The notes under the pieces: generated by a model | Database searches by the model: none | Seen by the model: the letters and a program-made list of their open reading frames with translations, nothing else | Told to the model about the DNA's origin: nothing | Translations under genes and position numbers: made by a program | NCBI RefSeq assembly: GCF_021654115.1 | Contig: NZ_JAIWJF010000008.1 | Span: 1-64,000, forward strand | Length of the DNA: 64,000 bases | Reading direction: 5' to 3' | From: Furfurilactobacillus milii | GTDB lineage: Bacteria; Bacillota; Bacilli; Lactobacillales; Lactobacillaceae | Shown: piece after piece, positions 55,214 through 63,768 of the stretch | Layout: every line of letters begins with the position of its first letter | How positions within the stretch are numbered: position 1 is the first letter of the stretch

Positions 55214-56593
55214 TTATTTAGTGTTCCGGTACAACGATTTACGCTGCGTAAAATAATAGTAAGCACAGATACCAACGTATATCGCTATGGTCAGAACTGT
55301 GACAATGATATTAGTGGAGAAAAGAATACCAAAGAAGACAAGCACTAATGCAATTAAAGAAAAGTACGATGTCCATGGGTACAAGCTGACGTGGTAGGTA
55401 GTGTCATCAAACTTATAGCGACGACTGCGGATATGGCCCAGACAAAGCAGAATCCATATCACTAAAATTGTATAACTAATTGAGCCGACTAAATAATCAA
55501 ATAATGTATTACCAATAAAGTAGGTAAGTAGTACACCGGCAAATAAAGATAGTGAACACATAAGGACGGCCATGTAAGGAACAAAATGTTTATTCAACCG
55601 GGTTAAGGCAGTTGTAACCTTCGTTTGACGTTTGTTGCGTTGGTTTTGAACGAATAAGAGCCGTGATGCTGAGTAAATACCAGAATTGATGGAGGAAATC
55701 AACGCTAGAATAATCACGAAGTTAACGATGTCGGAGGCAAACGGAATGTTTAATAACCGAAACACTGAGACAAATGGACTGACTTTATCCGTTAATTGGT
55801 CCCATGGAAATAGGGTGACGATGATGAAAAAAGGAATTAGATAGAATGAAATGATCCGGAACATGATGCCGTGAACTGCGTGCGGGATGACTTTTTGTGG
55901 ATCCTTCACTTCGCCTAGTGTAATCCCGATTAATTCTGAGCCGGCAAATGAATAAATTACGATCAACATAGCGCTTAGGAAGCCAAAAGCACCATGAGGG
56001 AAGAAGCCACCGTGAACGGTTAAATTAACAAATGCATGGTTAGTGGTCATCATGTTTCGAGCAATTAGGAAGATACCAGCGAAGATGAAGAAAATAATAA
56101 CCGTAATTTTCATAATAGCTAGCCAGTATTCCGTTTCGGCAAACCAGCGGACTGAAAGTAGATTAATGCCAGAAATGACGACCGCAATGACTAAAACAAT
56201 TAGCCAGGTAGGAACGGTTGGAAACCAGATTTGAATAAAACTGGCCGCTGCCACGGCTTCAGCTGTTAAATCCACAAACCACATCGTAAAGTAGGCCCAG
56301 TCTACTAAATAAGCCGCAAAGGGACCAAGAATTGGTTGTAGCAAACCTGAAAAGCCGGTGGCGGATGGATTATTTGCGGCCATTTCGGCCATACCTTGCA
56401 TGATAAATAGCAGAATTAAACCACCAAGCAGGTAACATAAAATAACCGAAGGGCCGGCAGTATGGACGGCGTTGGCACTGCCTTTAAACAGACCAGCGCC
56501 GATAGCACCTCCTAATGCCAGCATTGTAATATGGCGGCTTGTTAATGATCGTTGCAGATGAGCGTTGTCGTTGTTTTTGTTTTCGTTTGTCAT
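55214..56593 (-). CDS. APC-family amino acid permease
   Basis: 459 residues from ATG 56593 (AAAGGAG upstream); 25 extra open codons lie in the T-box leader. Twelve membrane helices; the first carries L-A-L-G-G-A-I-G-A-G-L-F-K-G, the amino acid transporter signature, and helix 6 region has Y-S-F-A-G-S-E-L-I-G-I-T-L-G-E. Imports an amino acid with protons. The T-box upstream ties it to the state of one tRNA; which amino acid is not resolved. Confidence 0.92.
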   Translation of the reverse strand: MTNENKNNDNAHLQRSLTSRHITMLALGGAIGAGLFKGSANAVHTAGPSVILCYLLGGLILLFIMQGMAEMAANNPSATGFSGLLQPILGPFAAYLVDWAYFTMWFVDLTAEAVAAASFIQIWFPTVPTWLIVLVIAVVISGINLLSVRWFAETEYWLAIMKITVIIFFIFAGIFLIARNMMTTNHAFVNLTVHGGFFPHGAFGFLSAMLIVIYSFAGSELIGITLGEVKDPQKVIPHAVHGIMFRIISFYLIPFFIIVTLFPWDQLTDKVSPFVSVFRLLNIPFASDIVNFVIILALISSINSGIYSASRLLFVQNQRNKRQTKVTTALTRLNKHFVPYMAVLMCSLSLFAGVLLTYFIGNTLFDYLVGSISYTILVIWILLCLGHIRSRRYKFDDTTYHVSLYPWTSYFSLIALVLVFFGILFSTNIIVTVLTIAIYVGICAYYYFTQRKSLYRNTK

Positions 56594-56639
56594 TGCAAAC
56601 TCCTTTTCTCTATATCTGACTGTTTTGATTTTTAAAATG

Positions 56640-56910
56640 AAAAATAAAAACGTCCTTTGAATCAACATGGATTCAAAGGACGTTTACACGTGGTACCACC
56701 TTTGTTCGAACAACAGGCAATTTGGCTGTTGTTCCTTACTGCACACGAATATGCAGTTTACGATAACGGGTAACACCGGTATTTCTCATAAAAAATACGC
56801 TCTAATGGGTCTTTAGTTAATCAGTCAACGCACCGTTCCAGCCGTTGGTGCTCTCTTTAGATCACTAATTAACGCATCCACCTCATCAGTTCAGCAGAAA
56901 AATTAAGTTA
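56640..56910 (-). ncRNA. T-box leader of the amino acid permease
   Basis: Read on the minus strand: a Stem I region (GTTAAT..TAGTGATC..AGAGAG...ATTAAC), T-box AGGTGGTACCACG (plus positions 56689-56701), then the terminator AAACGTCCTTTGAATC / GATTCAAAGGACGTTT (56648-56685), a perfect 16-bp stem, and a T run. The specifier codon could not be fixed by eye (GAC, ACT or CTG are in the loop). Confidence 0.88.
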
Positions 56911-57049
56911 AAAACATATTAAACGACAATGAGAAACATGTCAAACGAAATTTATAAGATGACTACTCCAAAACTTGTTACCTAATGTGCCAACAGGGTT
57001 TTCTTTAGTAAGACAATGTTTTAATGATGCCAGCGAATAAAAATGATAA

Positions 57050-57436
57050 TTATGGTTTTAACACTGTGACATGGCGAATATCGTCAAGGCGTAGAAATCC
57101 ATTCTCTTCAATATAAACACTGACATCATCGTAGCCCTTCACATGACCGATGATGTCAGCAGAGAGTTTACCCTCACTATTATGGGCGTAACATTGGATG
57201 CTGACACGATAAATATTGGCATATGCTGTGGCCAACCGCTGGCTTATTTCGGTCATAGATTGCAGTGGCTTGGGTTCAAAGTGACGCTGCTTTTCTTCTG
57301 CTTCTTTGTTTAAAGCGCTAGTATGATCCGATAAATAATAACCTTGCCACTTGAGCATGCCACGATCGACATAATGGTTGTCGAAAAAGTCTTGCACAAT
57401 TTTAGGATCGTAATCAGGATACTTTTCATCACTCAT
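57050..57436 (-). CDS. YolD-like protein in the Y-family polymerase operon
   Basis: 128 residues from ATG 57436; earlier open codons overlap the upstream gene in another frame. Features of YolD-like proteins: D-R-G-M-L-K-W-Q-G-Y-Y-L-S-D-H early, then a small beta domain (A-D-I-I-G-H-V-K-G-Y-D-D-V-S-V-Y-I) ending R-L-D-D-I-R-H-V. YolD proteins accompany UvrX/UmuC-like polymerases on plasmids and prophages and in chromosomal SOS operons. Last of three genes. Confidence 0.82.
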   Translation of the reverse strand: MSDEKYPDYDPKIVQDFFDNHYVDRGMLKWQGYYLSDHTSALNKEAEEKQRHFEPKPLQSMTEISQRLATAYANIYRVSIQCYAHNSEGKLSADIIGHVKGYDDVSVYIEENGFLRLDDIRHVTVLKP

Positions 57437-57749
57437 CCCAATGCTTCTTTCTTTGGATGATCCGTTGTGATTTTGGCCAATGCTGACCAGTAAAACCTTC
57501 AAACTGAATGCTCAATTGGGTGTGCTTTTGAATATCGTCAACAAGCTCCTCAAGATACGTTAGATCATAAATGGTGACAGTATGTAAGGGGACAGATTTC
57601 TCTCGATGAGCCTTTTTTAGACTGTCAAAGAAAAAATTATACGTTTTGTCATAGGGATCATCGACGATCTGCAGCCAATAGCGGGTATTATACTGCCGTA
57701 GAAATAGCTCATCGATGCGTTGGCAAATTAAATCTAAATCTTTATTCAT
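57429..57749 (-). CDS. Unknown 106-residue protein between polymerase and YolD
   Basis: Starts at ATG 57749 with GGAGG eight bases upstream; the longer open frame upstream is a shadow of the polymerase gene. Acidic start M-N-K-D-L-D-L-I-C-Q-R-I-D-E-L-F, helical, ending in a basic K-x-R-R-x-K-H region. Overlaps the polymerase stop by 8 bases and the YolD start by 8, so it is tightly coupled. Not recognised; possibly a polymerase partner. Confidence 0.65.
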   Translation of the reverse strand: MNKDLDLICQRIDELFLRQYNTRYWLQIVDDPYDKTYNFFFDSLKKAHREKSVPLHTVTIYDLTYLEELVDDIQKHTQLSIQFEGFTGQHWPKSQRIIQRKKHWDE

Positions 57750-59055
57750 AGGCATTTCCTCCGTTATGTCCTCCCACCAGTGAGGCACGGTTAATAGCTG
57801 TGCCGCCGTGAATAATACTTCGAGCAAAGACGATGGCACGAAAACCGTAACGGTCACGAATAGCGTCAACAATGGCCTCAAAGCGGGCGTTCTTAATTTG
57901 TCGTTGAAGGTCTGAAAATAAATCAAGTTGCTGACCAGTATTAGGGGATAACCGTGATGTATAAACAGCAATGTTACGAATGGTTTGACCCTGCCACTGG
58001 TTGCGAAACATATTGGTTAGGTGGCTCACAATGATTTTGTTGCTGTCAGTTGGATCAATGCGGATCGATTGATGAAAACCGCCGCGGCCATCTTGTTCGC
58101 CAGCAGCATAGGAAAAACCAATGGAGAGAGAAAGACAGCCAGCTAGTTTGTGATGGTGACGCAAACGAGCTGTAACCTGTTCGCCAATCTCTTTAATAAC
58201 TGTTTCAATTTCAAATTGATCATTATAATCACGTGGTAATACTTGTGAATTTCCTAGACTAGCTTCACGAACTTTGACACGTTTACGTATTTGACTACGA
58301 TCAATACCCCATGCTAAAGCAAATAATTGGGCACCAATAATCCCCATTTCAGCGGTCAAATCGTAGGGATTATGGTGGGCCAAATCGTTCATCGTGTGAA
58401 TTCCCATTCGTTCTAAATGAGCAGCTGTTCGATGACCGATGCTCCAAACAGAGTCCAGCTGAGAAATCGTCCAGATTTGACTTGGAACAGTATCGTAGCG
58501 GATTTCACCGATTAAATCTGGGGCGTGTTTAGCGTATACGTCCAAAGCGATTTTAGCTTGCACAGGATTTTCACCGATACCAATTGTGACGTACAGGCCT
58601 AACTCTCTACGAATTGTGTGTTGAATGAGCTTGGCAACTTCTTGTGGTTGTTGTCCAAATAATTTATAAGAATGAGTCATGTCTAAGATGGATTCATCAA
58701 TTGAATAGGGCCATAAATCTTCATCTGCAACAAAACGGCGAAAAATATCGTTAATTTGCAAGTTTTTCTTAATGTATAAATTCATTCGTGGCGGCACAAC
58801 AATGAGTTTTTCGTCTTGGGGCAAGTCACGCTGGCGAGACACATTAGCTGTGAGATGGTACTTCTTCTTAGCATCAGGTGAAGTCGCCAGAATGAGACCA
58901 CCATTGGTGTTTTTTTGTTCACTCATAACAACCAGTAATTCTTTTAGGGGATTGAGACCGCGTTGGACTGCCTCGACACTGGCATAGAAGGACTTGTTAT
59001 CAATAAGAAAGTAAACGCCGTGTGGTTCCTTTGAAGCATCGTAATCATAGGGCAT
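57742..59055 (-). CDS. Y-family translesion DNA polymerase (UmuC/UvrX-like)
   Basis: 437 residues from ATG 59055 (GAGGTG upstream). Metal-binding aspartates in F-L-I-D-N-K-S-F-Y-A-S-V-E and the S-I-D-E-S palm motif; a helix-hairpin-helix region (V-W-S-I-G-H-R-T-A-A-H-L) and little-finger domain follow. A beta-clamp peptide Q-L-D-L-F is near the C-terminus. Bypasses DNA lesions during the SOS response. An SOS box lies directly upstream. Confidence 0.92.
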   Translation of the reverse strand: MPYDYDASKEPHGVYFLIDNKSFYASVEAVQRGLNPLKELLVVMSEQKNTNGGLILATSPDAKKKYHLTANVSRQRDLPQDEKLIVVPPRMNLYIKKNLQINDIFRRFVADEDLWPYSIDESILDMTHSYKLFGQQPQEVAKLIQHTIRRELGLYVTIGIGENPVQAKIALDVYAKHAPDLIGEIRYDTVPSQIWTISQLDSVWSIGHRTAAHLERMGIHTMNDLAHHNPYDLTAEMGIIGAQLFALAWGIDRSQIRKRVKVREASLGNSQVLPRDYNDQFEIETVIKEIGEQVTARLRHHHKLAGCLSLSIGFSYAAGEQDGRGGFHQSIRIDPTDSNKIIVSHLTNMFRNQWQGQTIRNIAVYTSRLSPNTGQQLDLFSDLQRQIKNARFEAIVDAIRDRYGFRAIVFARSIIHGGTAINRASLVGGHNGGNAYE

Positions 59056-59096
59056 TAAGATCACCTCGAACATCCGTTTGCTATGAATAAATGATA

Positions 59097-59110
59097 CAAA
59101 CAAACGTTCG
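59097..59110 (-). promoter_or_regulatory. SOS box (LexA/HdiR site) of the polymerase operon
   Basis: Minus-strand CGAACGTTTGTTTG matches the Gram-positive damage box CGAAC-N4-GTTYG. It is 42 bp upstream of the polymerase start, the usual place. Confidence 0.75.
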
Positions 59111-59285
59111 TAACGTCAAGCGAAACTTTATGCTTTTTTAGCGTGATTGTGTACTAAGGCACACTCTTATTAAATTGTAATTAAACCCATTACAGTTTAG
59201 ACTCTGACAATCCCATTTTTAAGGGAGATTAAGCTTATAAAGAGGAATGTGAAAATAAATGTTTGTGAAAATCCGTCGCCATTAA

Positions 59286-59328
59286 TTGCTAAGAAAGCCT
59301 TTTAAAAACTATAATGAAAGCGAATTCA
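59286..59328 (+). promoter_or_regulatory. Promoter with cre site before the aldehyde dehydrogenase
   Basis: TTGCTA (59286-59291), 18 bases, TATAAT (59310-59315). ATGAAAGCGAATTCA (59314-59328) fits WTGNAANCGNWNNCW at every fixed position and covers the end of the -10 box and the start point, so CcpA would block initiation on preferred sugars. Confidence 0.7.
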
Positions 59329-59369
59329 AAGATGGTGAATAATCATTAATCCGCTTGGAGGTAAATAGT

Positions 59370-60773
59370 ATGGCATATCAAACAGTTAATCCGTATACAA
59401 ACGAAGTTGTTAAAACATATCCTGATGCCACCAGTGATCAAATTGAATCTGCGTTGGCAAGTGGCGATAAACTTTATCATGAATGGCGACACACCGATAT
59501 TCAGTCCCGTGCAGAGACCTTACATCGGATTGCAGCTTTAATGCGTAAGCACGAAGACAGCTTAGCTAAAACAATGGTTATTGATATGGGAAAGCTCTTA
59601 AGGGAAGCTAAGGGTGAAGTTGAGTTATGTGCGATTATCGCGGATTACTTTGCTGATCATGGTGCTGACATGCTCAAGCCAACCCCAATTAAATCTGGCG
59701 CTGGTGATGCGTGGGTAGAAAAACACGCGACTGGGGTTGTCTTGATGGTTGAACCATGGAACTTTCCTTACTATCAAATTATGCGTGTCTTTGCGCCAAA
59801 CTTTATCGTGGGTAACCCGATGATTTTAAAGCATGCCGCTAACACACCCGGGTCAGCAGTGGCATTTGAACAGCTTGTTAAAGAAGCGGGAGCACCTGAG
59901 GGTAGTTTGATCAACCTATTCTTGAATTATGATCAAGTTGGCACTGTGATTGCAGATCCTCGTGTCCAAGGTGTTGCGTTGACTGGTTCTGAGCGCGGTG
60001 GTCGCGCTGTTGCAGCCGCGGCCGGTGAAAACTTGAAGAAATCGACGATGGAACTTGGTGGGATGGATTCATTCATCGTATTACCAGATGCCAACATGGA
60101 CGAGGTCATGAAAGTTACCCGTCAGGTTCGTTTGTACAATGCAGGGCAGGTTTGTACCTCATCTAAGCGATTCATTGTTGCAGAAAATTTGTACGACGAA
60201 TTTTTGAAACGATTGGGGCAGGAGTTTGCCAGCGTAAAGCCTGGTGATCCGCTTGACGATGCTACGACATTGGCACCAATGTCATCTGCTAAAGCTAAAC
60301 ACAAATTGCAACAGCAAGTCGATGAAGCAATTGAAAATGGGGCAAACTTGTATCAAGGTAATCAACCAATCGATTTACCTGGGCAATTCTTTGAACCGAC
60401 GATCTTGACAGATATTAAACCAGACAATCCAGCTTATTCTACGGAAATGTTTGGGCCAGTAGCACAAGTTTACAAAGTGGCTACTGAACAAGAGGCGATT
60501 GATTTGGCTAACGATTCACAGTTTGGACTTGGCGGTATTGTGTTTGCTGGCAGCAAAGAGCATGGCGCTAAGGTGGCTAGTCAAGTTGAAACGGGGATGG
60601 AATTTGTCAATACATTCATGTACACATTGCCTGAATTGCCATTTGGTGGTGTGAAGAAGTCCGGTTATGGACGCGAAATGAGTACGTTAGGCCTCGAAGC
60701 ATTTGTTAATGAAGAATTGATTGTAGCTAAAGATCATCCTGAACTGGATAATTTAGCCGGTGCCTTATTCTAA
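59370..60773 (+). CDS. gabD: NAD(P)-dependent aldehyde dehydrogenase, succinate-semialdehyde type
   Basis: 467 residues from ATG 59370 (GGAGGT upstream). Catalytic cysteine in Y-N-A-G-Q-V-C-T-S-S-K-R, general-base glutamate in M-E-L-G-G-M-D, and P-W-N-F-P in the cofactor site. Closest in style to the succinate-semialdehyde dehydrogenases annotated in lactobacilli; the true substrate may be another aldehyde. Monocistronic; a terminator follows. Confidence 0.88.
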   Translation: MAYQTVNPYTNEVVKTYPDATSDQIESALASGDKLYHEWRHTDIQSRAETLHRIAALMRKHEDSLAKTMVIDMGKLLREAKGEVELCAIIADYFADHGADMLKPTPIKSGAGDAWVEKHATGVVLMVEPWNFPYYQIMRVFAPNFIVGNPMILKHAANTPGSAVAFEQLVKEAGAPEGSLINLFLNYDQVGTVIADPRVQGVALTGSERGGRAVAAAAGENLKKSTMELGGMDSFIVLPDANMDEVMKVTRQVRLYNAGQVCTSSKRFIVAENLYDEFLKRLGQEFASVKPGDPLDDATTLAPMSSAKAKHKLQQQVDEAIENGANLYQGNQPIDLPGQFFEPTILTDIKPDNPAYSTEMFGPVAQVYKVATEQEAIDLANDSQFGLGGIVFAGSKEHGAKVASQVETGMEFVNTFMYTLPELPFGGVKKSGYGREMSTLGLEAFVNEELIVAKDHPELDNLAGALF

Positions 60774-60790
60774 AAATTGAATTGATTAAT

Positions 60791-60845
60791 GAAACAGGTC
60801 CGTTTGAGACAGGTGATTGCCTGAATCAAACGAACCTGTTTTAAG
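60791..60845 (+). terminator. Terminator after the aldehyde dehydrogenase
   Basis: AAACAGGT-C-CGTTTGA pairs with TCAAACG-A-ACCTGTTT, then T. Confidence 0.75.
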
Positions 60846-61016
60846 TTGCATGGGTTAAGAAAATGAATCTTTAAAGTTAGGGTACCCATATAAAAATATG
60901 AAAAGTGTTGAAAAAACATCAAAATAGCCTATTGTTAAAGGTGATTGAAAAAAGATGAAAAAAGGCACACTGATTACTTGCAGATTCTAATCAGTGTGCT
61001 AATATATAAATGCATG

Positions 61017-61031
61017 TTAGAATGATTCTAA
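61017..61031. promoter_or_regulatory. PerR/Fur-type box before the VIT transporters
   Basis: TTAGAATGATTCTAA is a perfect 7-1-7 inverted repeat of the TTANAATNATTNTAA form used by PerR and related Fur-family repressors. It lies just downstream of a TATAAA (61005-61010) in the 325-bp gap before the two genes, a repressing position. Confidence 0.7.
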
Positions 61032-61098
61032 ATAGAGAGAACGTACCAATCGTCATTTATTATAAATGGTGATTCTGGTATTGAAAAGGGGCAATCAC

Positions 61099-61803
61099 GT
61101 GGAAACGACACAACCGCAAAAAAGTAAAAAAGGTGCATCGCTTGCCCAGCGGATAAACATCATGCGGGCGAGCGTCATGGGTGCCAACGATGGTATTTTG
61201 TCCGTTGCCGGTATCGTTATTGGGGTGGCTGGTGCAACCAATAGTCCTCGGGCAATTTTCCTAGCAGGGATTGCTGGTATGCTGGCTGGTACAATCTCAA
61301 TGGCAATGGGGGAATGGGTCTCCGTTAGTACGCAACGTGATTCTGAAAAGCGTGCGATTCAACGTGAGACAAGTGCAGTTGACAATCACGTGGATACAGA
61401 AATTGATTTTATTAAAGATAAGTATATGGCACAGGGTATTTCGGAACAGTTATCCAATCGCGCTGCTCATGAAATGATGTCTGGCGATCCGCTATATACT
61501 GGTGTACGTGAACGTTATGGGTTTGATCCAAAGGTTAAAACTAGTGCCATTGGCGCAGCGATTGCTTCTATGATTTCATTTCCGACAGGATCAATTTTAC
61601 CGCTGGTCGCCATTACGTTCTTTCCAGCACGAATTCGGGTGCTGGCAACCGTGATTTCCGTGATTATTGCATTATCGGTAACGGGTTACATCGCTGCCTC
61701 ATTGGGACACGCCAACCGTGGCAAAGCAACCATGAGAAACGTCATTTCAGGCTTATTAACCATGGCGGTTACATACGCCATCGGGTTGTTATTTGCCCAT
61801 TAG
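61099..61803 (+). CDS. VIT1/CCC1-family metal transporter, first copy
   Basis: 234 residues from GTG 61099 (AAGGGGC upstream). Family pattern: A-S-V-M-G-A-N-D-G-I-L-S-V-A-G in helix 1, M-A-M-G-E-W-V-S-V-S-T-Q in helix 2, and a cytoplasmic acidic/His region between helices 2 and 3. VIT/CCC1 proteins export Fe2+ or Mn2+ by antiport with protons. Here a Fur-family box precedes it, so induction by metal or peroxide is likely. 43% or less visible identity by eye to the next gene is not computed; both share the layout. Confidence 0.88.
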   Translation: METTQPQKSKKGASLAQRINIMRASVMGANDGILSVAGIVIGVAGATNSPRAIFLAGIAGMLAGTISMAMGEWVSVSTQRDSEKRAIQRETSAVDNHVDTEIDFIKDKYMAQGISEQLSNRAAHEMMSGDPLYTGVRERYGFDPKVKTSAIGAAIASMISFPTGSILPLVAITFFPARIRVLATVISVIIALSVTGYIAASLGHANRGKATMRNVISGLLTMAVTYAIGLLFAH

Positions 61804-61855
61804 TCATGTGTTGAAGAATGACATTTGAAGAGATAGAGAAAAGGGGTAGTGTTTC

Positions 61856-62557
61856 ATGCAAGCAAGTCCAACTAAACCAAAGAAACGAACTAAAATGACC
61901 ATGGCTGAGCGTTTAAATACGTTACGTGCCGGTGTTTTGGGATCTAACGATGGTATTTTAACCGTTGTCGGGGTGTTATTTTCTGTCGCCGTCGCAACGA
62001 CAAATCAATTTACAATTTTTATTGCCGGATTGTCCGATTTATTAGCTTGTGCTTTTTCTATGGCATCTGGCGAATATGCCTCAGTTAGTTCACAAAAAGA
62101 TACTGAGCGGGCTGCGGTTGCACAGGAAAGTGAATTGTTAAAGACGCAACCTGATCAAGAAGCTGCGATTGTCCGTGATTATTACGTTAGTCGGGGTGTC
62201 ACCCAACAAACGGCGCAGGAAATCACTGACGAGTTGATGACAAAAAATCCGCTGGGAACGCTGGCGCGAATTAAGTATGACCTTGAATTAGGTCACTACA
62301 TGAATCCATGGAACGCCGCTTTTTCCTCACTGATTGCGGCATCGACAGGTGGCATTTTCCCATTATTTGCCATGACATTCTCACCGGTCAGTATCCAGTG
62401 GCCAATGACCATCTTGGCCGTTACACTATCGGTTGCTTTGACTGGTTATTTGAGTGCCAAACTAGGGGATGGTTTGACTAAAACGGCGATTATTAGAAAC
62501 GTGATTGTCGGTTTGATTACGATGTTTATTCACTACCGTGTTGGGTTACTGCTCTAA
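61856..62557 (+). CDS. VIT1/CCC1-family metal transporter, second copy
   Basis: 233 residues, ATG with AAAAGGGG upstream, 52 bp after the first copy and the same layout: A-G-V-L-G-S-N-D-G-I-L-T-V-V-G, then M-A-S-G-E-Y-A-S-V-S-S-Q-K-D. Clearly a paralogue, not a recent copy. Tandem VIT genes occur in other lactobacilli, where manganese is accumulated to high levels; separate metals or a heteromer are both possible. Confidence 0.88.
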   Translation: MQASPTKPKKRTKMTMAERLNTLRAGVLGSNDGILTVVGVLFSVAVATTNQFTIFIAGLSDLLACAFSMASGEYASVSSQKDTERAAVAQESELLKTQPDQEAAIVRDYYVSRGVTQQTAQEITDELMTKNPLGTLARIKYDLELGHYMNPWNAAFSSLIAASTGGIFPLFAMTFSPVSIQWPMTILAVTLSVALTGYLSAKLGDGLTKTAIIRNVIVGLITMFIHYRVGLLL

Positions 62558-62570
62558 TTGAATTAGTTAG

Positions 62571-62607
62571 ATCCCGAAAACTGTTATGGTTTTCGGGATT
62601 TTTTTAT
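62571..62607 (+). terminator. Terminator after the VIT genes
   Basis: ATCCCGAAAAC pairs perfectly with GTTTTCGGGAT, then seven T. Confidence 0.85.
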
Positions 62608-62654
62608 GAGTGCAAACTGAAAGGTAGCGCATTTTTGAATGGCGTCTACGGTTG

Positions 62655-62825
62655 GGCAACATTGATACGCTCACCGTGGGGCCGGTTCAAGCCGCCTGGA
62701 AACCAGCGTCTTTCACCTCGCCGCAAAGCTTCGTGGGGAGCCGAGTCTTTGCGACCATCCGTAACCTAAGTTCGAGCAAACCACTCGAATTAACGTTACC
62801 TTCATGGTTTGGTATCAATGTTGCC
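62655..62825 (+). repeat. Structured intergenic repeat, copy 4 (plus orientation)
   Basis: Terminal stem GGCAACATTGATAC (62655-62668) / GTATCAATGTTGCC (62812-62825). Core GGGGCCGGTTCAAGCC and GTCTTTCACCTCG. Inner stems CCTGG/CCAGG-like loop, CGCAAAG/CTTTGCG, and GTAAC..TTCGAG / CTCGAA..GTTAC. Right flank GCTCTCCAGCTGA. About 100 bp from copy 5, which points the other way. A chance frame (62652-62906) crosses it. Confidence 0.78.
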
Positions 62826-62926
62826 GCTCTCCAGCTGAAATTGTGGCAAGCTGCCTGTCATGGTCATCTAGCAGTAGCTATCAGAAAATTTAGTCATTTA
62901 CCATAACCGTTTACTATAGGAGTGGA

Positions 62927-63094
62927 GCTGACTGGAAACAGAGTTCCGTGTCGGCAACACTTGCGGCAGGAATTTGGCCGCTTAGTGGTGCGGGATGACT
63001 TATGAGACGTGTACTTCGGCTCATAATCAAGGTAGAAGACTCCGGGCTTCAGGAGGCTGAGACCGATCCCCATGGAACGGCGTTTCGGGTCAGC
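62927..63094 (-). repeat. Structured intergenic repeat, copy 5 (minus orientation)
   Basis: Terminal stem GCTGACTGGAAAC (62927-62939) / GTTTCGGGTCAGC (63082-63094). Inner stems TTATGAG/CTCATAA, CTCC/GGAG and GCAACACTTGCGGC / GGCCGC..AGTGGTGC. Minus-strand core TGGGGATCGGTCTCAGCC. Nearly the same as the copy at 12967-13133 but quite unlike copy 4 next to it. Confidence 0.75.
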
Positions 63095-63237
63095 GTAACG
63101 GCATGAAGGTTGTCTCCAAAAAAAATTACTAGCGGTACACGTATGTGAGTTGTTTAGGCCGCTTCAAACTTTCACTATTTTGCGGTAAAACTAGTGGTAA
63201 TATAGTTAACAAATTTAACGTTAGGAAGTGGCCCAGC

Positions 63238-63768
63238 ATGTTACAAGATGCGTTATTAGTGATCGATGCTCAAAAGGGAATGGTCAATGCAGCCAATTAT
63301 GAGCAAGTCATTGATCAAATTAATGATCGGATTGATGCCTATCGTGCGGAAAATAAACCACTATTATTCATTCAACATACGGATGATGAATTTGTTTATG
63401 GTTCTGACCCGTGGATGTTGGCACCGCAACTACATCGCCAACAAACGGATCGAGTTATGTTGAAGTACCACTCAGATTCTTTTTATGAAACGGGGTTGGC
63501 ATCATTGTTACACCATCGGGCCGTTCGATTTGTTGAAATCTGCGGTTTTCAAACGGAATATTGTGTTGATACCGCTATGCGAGTTGGTCATGACCAAGGA
63601 TTCGACATGTCAATCATGCAAGGATTGTCGTCGACGATGGCTAGTAACGGATTGACGGCTGCTCAAATCATTAATCATCATGAACAGATTTGGCAAGGGA
63701 CATTTGGCCACGTCATGCCAAATCCGACAGTTCAATCTGAAACAACGACTGACGACGCGGCGCATTAA
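63238..63768 (+). CDS. Isochorismatase-family cysteine hydrolase
   Basis: 176 residues from ATG 63238 (TAGGAAG upstream); a further 31 open codons are unsupported. Catalytic triad contexts: Asp in L-V-I-D-A-Q-K-G-M, Lys in V-M-L-K-Y-H-S-D-S-F, Cys in F-Q-T-E-Y-C-V-D-T, with the cis-peptide region before it. Family includes nicotinamidases and other amidases; substrate unknown. Its stop overlaps the next start (TAATG), so the two are coupled. Confidence 0.88.
   Translation: MLQDALLVIDAQKGMVNAANYEQVIDQINDRIDAYRAENKPLLFIQHTDDEFVYGSDPWMLAPQLHRQQTDRVMLKYHSDSFYETGLASLLHHRAVRFVEICGFQTEYCVDTAMRVGHDQGFDMSIMQGLSSTMASNGLTAAQIINHHEQIWQGTFGHVMPNPTVQSETTTDDAAH

Noticed and set aside
57429-57971. Full 180-codon reading of the middle SOS gene
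   Set aside because: The first 74 codons overlap the polymerase gene in another frame and lack a ribosome site; the supported start is ATG 57749.
62652-62906. 84-codon open frame in repeat copy 4
   Set aside because: Lies across the repeat's stems, no ribosome site, no counterpart in the other copies.
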